From contig CAYZXK010000098.1 in NCBI GenBank assembly GCA_964482395.1, positions 1-8,141 of the forward strand: DNA of 8,141 bases, given 5' to 3'. This document shows positions 5,738 through 8,141 of this stretch, piece after piece. Every line of letters begins with the position of its first letter. The first letter of the stretch is position 1. The DNA is from CAYZXK01 sp964482395. Lineage in GTDB: Bacteria > Planctomycetota > Phycisphaerae > UBA1845 > Fen-1342. The position numbers and the translations under genes are program-made. The notes below the pieces were generated by a model. It was not told where the DNA came from. It ran no database searches and saw only the letters and a list, made by a program, of their open reading frames with translations.

Positions 5738-7909
5738 ATGAGTGGGTCAGTTCACAGAAGGACAGGACATCCAAACCAGATCGATTGGCGGCTGGCCGGG
5801 GTGCTGGCAGTGAGCCTGTGCCTGGCGGTCAGCCAGGGAATGGCGCAGGTACCCTGGTCGCAGGCGGCGGCTCAGGCCTTCGGTGTAGAGGATCTGGCCC
5901 CGGCGTCTCCCCCCAAGCCGCCGCTGCAAGCCCCCTCTATGGCTCTGGGTCTGCGACTGCCGGCGGTCAGCGAGGTTTCTCTGGGAGAGGTCCGGGAGGA
6001 CGTATGGGACCGAATCCAGGCCGAGGATCAGGAGCAAGCTCAGGTTTCCAAGGTGATGCGTTATGGATTCTGGCGGCCGGTGGGCATCGATCCGCGAGCC
6101 CTGGGCGACTGGGTCGACGTGCCGGATGCCGGCCTGCTGTGGGTAGGCGAATTGGTCGTGCCGGAAGCGGTCGGCGTGCGCCTGGAATTCGTGGCGGTCG
6201 ATATGCCCGCCGGTGCGCAGCTATTTGTCTATTCGCCGCTGCTGCCGGAGCGGGTCTGGGGGCCTTACGAGGGACAGGGGCTGCACGGCACCGGGCAGTT
6301 CTGGACGCCGACCACGCTCGGCGAGCGCGTGCGGATCGAGTACTTCGTGCCGCTGAGCGAGGTGGACCAGGCGGAACGTGCGGTCGCGGTCGCGGAGCAG
6401 ACCGACCCGTACGGCGATCCGCCGTTCGTGATCAACGCCTGCCAGCACATCTACCGCGACCCGGTGTTGGAAAGCAGCCAGCGGGAGGGGACTTGTCACA
6501 ATGACGTGACCTGTTATCCGGCCTGGGCCAACGTGGCCAAGGCTTCGGCGGGCATCGGCTACATTGATCAGAACGCTTTGTATTGCAGCGGCACGATGCT
6601 GGCGACCACCGCCGGCGACCAGACCCCCTACTGGCTGACCGCGAACCACTGCATCAGCTCGTCATCGACCGCCCAGAGTTCGGAGATTTACTGGCTGTTC
6701 CAGACCTCCACCTGCAACGGTACCCCGCCCTCGATCGCCTCGGTGCCGCAGTCGGCGGTCTGCACGCGGCTGTCGTACAGCAGCACCTCGGACTACAGCC
6801 TGCTGATGGTGGAAGGGACGATTCCCGACGGGTTGTACTGGGCCGGCTGGTCATCGGCCACCGTGGCCAACGGGACGTACGTCACGTGCATCCACCATCC
6901 AGGCGGAGCCTACAAGCGGATCAGCTTCGCGACCAAGGTGTCCGGGGCGGCCACCAACTTCATCCGGGCCGACTGGTACGATGGTCCGACCGAGCCCGGC
7001 TCCTCCGGCTCCGGTCTGTTCCGCGACGACACCCAGCAGCTTGTGGGCCAGCTCTACGGCGGGCCGTCCTCCTGCTCCGACGAGAGCTATGACGACTACG
7101 GGGCCTTTGCCACCACCTACAGCTCGATTTCCAGCTATCTGGCCGCCGGCAGCGACGATTCTTATGAGAACAACGATTCGTGTTCCGCCGCCCGGGCCAT
7201 GACCGCCGGCAGCTATTCGGGTCTGGTGGTCAAGCGCTATGCCAGCGGCGATGAGGACTGGTACAAAGTGACCGTTAACAACGGGCAGACCTTGACCATC
7301 ACGCTGAGCTTCACGCACGCTTACGGCGATATCGACCTGCAACTCTACAACGCCTGCGGTGGCTCGGTGATCGCCTCCTCGACCGGCACCGGCAACAGCG
7401 AGCAGGTGACCTATACCAACAGCAGCGGGGCGTCCGCGACTTATTACGCCCGCGTGTACCTGTATAACGATACGCGCAACACCTACAGCATGACGATATC
7501 GATCAGCGGCGGCGGGGGTGTCCCGAACGACAACTGCGCCAACGCCATCGTGGTCACCAGCGGCACCTACACCGGGACCACGGTGGGCGCCACCCGCGAC
7601 GGCTCGGCAAGCTGCGGGTCCTCGTCAACTACGCCGGACGTGTGGTACAAGTACACCGCGGCCAAGAGCGGCACGCTCAAGCTGGACACCTGCGGTTCCA
7701 GCTACGACACCGTTCTCTCGCTGCACTCCGGCTGCCCGGGCACCAGCTCGAATCAGCTCAAGTGCAACGATGACTGTGGCGGATCGCCCTGCGGCGGAAC
7801 GGCCTCCTGCTTCTCACGCACGGTGACCAAGAACGTTACGTATTACATCCGCGTGTCCGGGTACAACGGAGCCACCGGGAACTTCACGCTTCATGTGACC
7901 CCGCCGTAA
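5738..7909 (+). CDS. Secreted lysyl-endopeptidase-like serine protease (family S1) with two C-terminal PPC domains
   Basis: A 723-aa preproprotease. The signal peptide core is residues 18-33, with cleavage near GMA (34-36). Residues about 37-249 form a propeptide-like beta region ending in R249, a plausible processing site. The catalytic domain (about 250-470) aligns well with Achromobacter protease I as I remember it: TANHC (H304), TSDYSLL (D352), TEPGSSGS (S423), plus LYWAGW, IHHP, YKRIS and GQL.GGPSSCS. Six cysteines match that enzyme's three disulfides (C253-C446, C259-C326, C283-C305); C342 and C384 may form an extra one. D452 in DDYG aligns with the pocket Asp225 that selects lysine, so cleavage after basic residues is predicted. 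The partner His210 is replaced by Y440, and the loop carrying Trp169 seems short. Residues about 473-590 (DWYKV, GDIDLQLYN) and 596-721 (NDNCANAI, DVWYKYTA, YDTVLSLHSGC) are two PPC-type domains, often found on secreted proteases. No sorting signal is seen. Confidence 0.9.
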   Translation: MSGSVHRRTGHPNQIDWRLAGVLAVSLCLAVSQGMAQVPWSQAAAQAFGVEDLAPASPPKPPLQAPSMALGLRLPAVSEVSLGEVREDVWDRIQAEDQEQAQVSKVMRYGFWRPVGIDPRALGDWVDVPDAGLLWVGELVVPEAVGVRLEFVAVDMPAGAQLFVYSPLLPERVWGPYEGQGLHGTGQFWTPTTLGERVRIEYFVPLSEVDQAERAVAVAEQTDPYGDPPFVINACQHIYRDPVLESSQREGTCHNDVTCYPAWANVAKASAGIGYIDQNALYCSGTMLATTAGDQTPYWLTANHCISSSSTAQSSEIYWLFQTSTCNGTPPSIASVPQSAVCTRLSYSSTSDYSLLMVEGTIPDGLYWAGWSSATVANGTYVTCIHHPGGAYKRISFATKVSGAATNFIRADWYDGPTEPGSSGSGLFRDDTQQLVGQLYGGPSSCSDESYDDYGAFATTYSSISSYLAAGSDDSYENNDSCSAARAMTAGSYSGLVVKRYASGDEDWYKVTVNNGQTLTITLSFTHAYGDIDLQLYNACGGSVIASSTGTGNSEQVTYTNSSGASATYYARVYLYNDTRNTYSMTISISGGGGVPNDNCANAIVVTSGTYTGTTVGATRDGSASCGSSSTTPDVWYKYTAAKSGTLKLDTCGSSYDTVLSLHSGCPGTSSNQLKCNDDCGGSPCGGTASCFSRTVTKNVTYYIRVSGYNGATGNFTLHVTPP

Positions 7910-7952
7910 GGCGGCAGCCGACCTTGACCGGGATGCAGCGACCTGAAACAGC

Positions 7953-7981
7953 GGCCGGGCGGGCCCAGGGTCCGCCCGGCC
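7953..7981 (+). terminator. GC-rich hairpin terminator after the protease gene
   Basis: GGCCGGGCGG (7953-7962) and CCGCCCGGCC (7972-7981) pair perfectly over 10 bp. The 9-nt loop GCCCAGGGT can extend the stem by three pairs. It starts 43 bp after the stop codon. The following bases (TGCTTCCACTT) hold only scattered T, so termination may be weak or need another factor. Confidence 0.72.
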
Positions 7982-8141
7982 TGCTTCCACTTGGGTGCTC
8001 CAACGCGAGGGGGTGACCAGCGCGGTCACCGGTGCCGCGCGGGTAGAGCAGGTTGGGGAGGGCTGCCGGGCCGTGGGGCGGAAACTGAGCTAAGCCGGCC
8101 TGGCGGAGGTGGAGAGATTGTTCCCGGCCGCGGAGTACCAG
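7982..8141 (+). other. 3' intergenic region without a recognised gene
   Basis: No reading frame with a ribosome site or recognisable product is visible. There is one clear hairpin: GGTGACC (8012-8018), loop AGCGC, GGTCACC (8024-8030). The stretch GGGTAGAGCAGG (8041 onward) recalls a tRNA D-arm, but no matching acceptor, anticodon or T-arm is present. The region may be the leader of a gene beyond the window. Confidence 0.4.

Noticed and set aside
4951..5739. 262-codon open frame on the - strand across the end of the SGNH gene and the gap
   Set aside because: Mostly antisense to the TPR region, Gly/Arg/Leu-rich, with no recognisable domain and no convincing ribosome site.
5671..6504. 277-codon + strand frame overlapping the protease start
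   Set aside because: It is a shifted-frame reading of the protease propeptide region, extremely Gly/Arg/Ala-rich, while the overlapping protease frame has a strong Shine-Dalgarno, signal peptide and catalytic motifs.
8031..8100. tRNA-like string GGGTAGAGCAGG, and TTAGCTCAG on the other strand
   Set aside because: Neither strand gives a full cloverleaf: no partner D-stem at the right distance, no T-arm consensus and no acceptor pairing.

Overview
The window looks like chromosomal DNA of a high-GC, Gram-negative planctomycete-type bacterium (Planctomycetota, possibly the Phycisphaerae side). The call rests on protein style: cysteine repeats of the form GACC...C...C...G.Y.G...C...C, dockerin-like tails with the motif 'DIN.FV', a PEP-CTERM sorting signal, and NDNC-type PPC domains. 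There is no phage, transposon, CRISPR or RNA gene that I can support.

Layout, all on the + strand. 1-308: a non-coding leader with a promoter candidate (TTGACA, 17-nt spacer, TACTTT) and a strong Shine-Dalgarno. 309-2534: a secreted 741-aa multidomain protein with a CBM9/DOMON-like beta domain, four cysteine-rich repeats, two tandem X25-like starch-binding-type domains and a dockerin-like tail. 2645-3370: a 241-aa PEP-CTERM surface protein with a similar beta-sandwich core, probably in the same transcript. 3396-3424: a strong terminator hairpin. 3442-5562: a membrane-anchored SGNH hydrolase-like protein with TPR units, probably read from its own, perhaps leaderless, start. 5738-7909: a secreted serine protease of the lysyl-endopeptidase (Achromobacter protease I) type with two C-terminal PPC domains, followed by a GC-rich terminator hairpin at 7953-7981. 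7982-8141: no gene seen.

The genes share a theme, the cell envelope and outside: glycan-binding-type modules, a sorted surface protein, a membrane-anchored esterase/acyltransferase-like enzyme and a secreted protease. Nothing shows that they form one pathway. The first two are plausibly an operon; the other two appear to be separate units.

The most striking element is not a gene. At 3645-3660, inside the SGNH gene, lies a perfect 16-bp palindrome, CGTTTCACGTGAAACG. Its inner 14 bp equal the widely conserved parS centromere core bound by ParB. This suggests a chromosome-partition site embedded in a coding sequence, and so perhaps an origin-proximal location.
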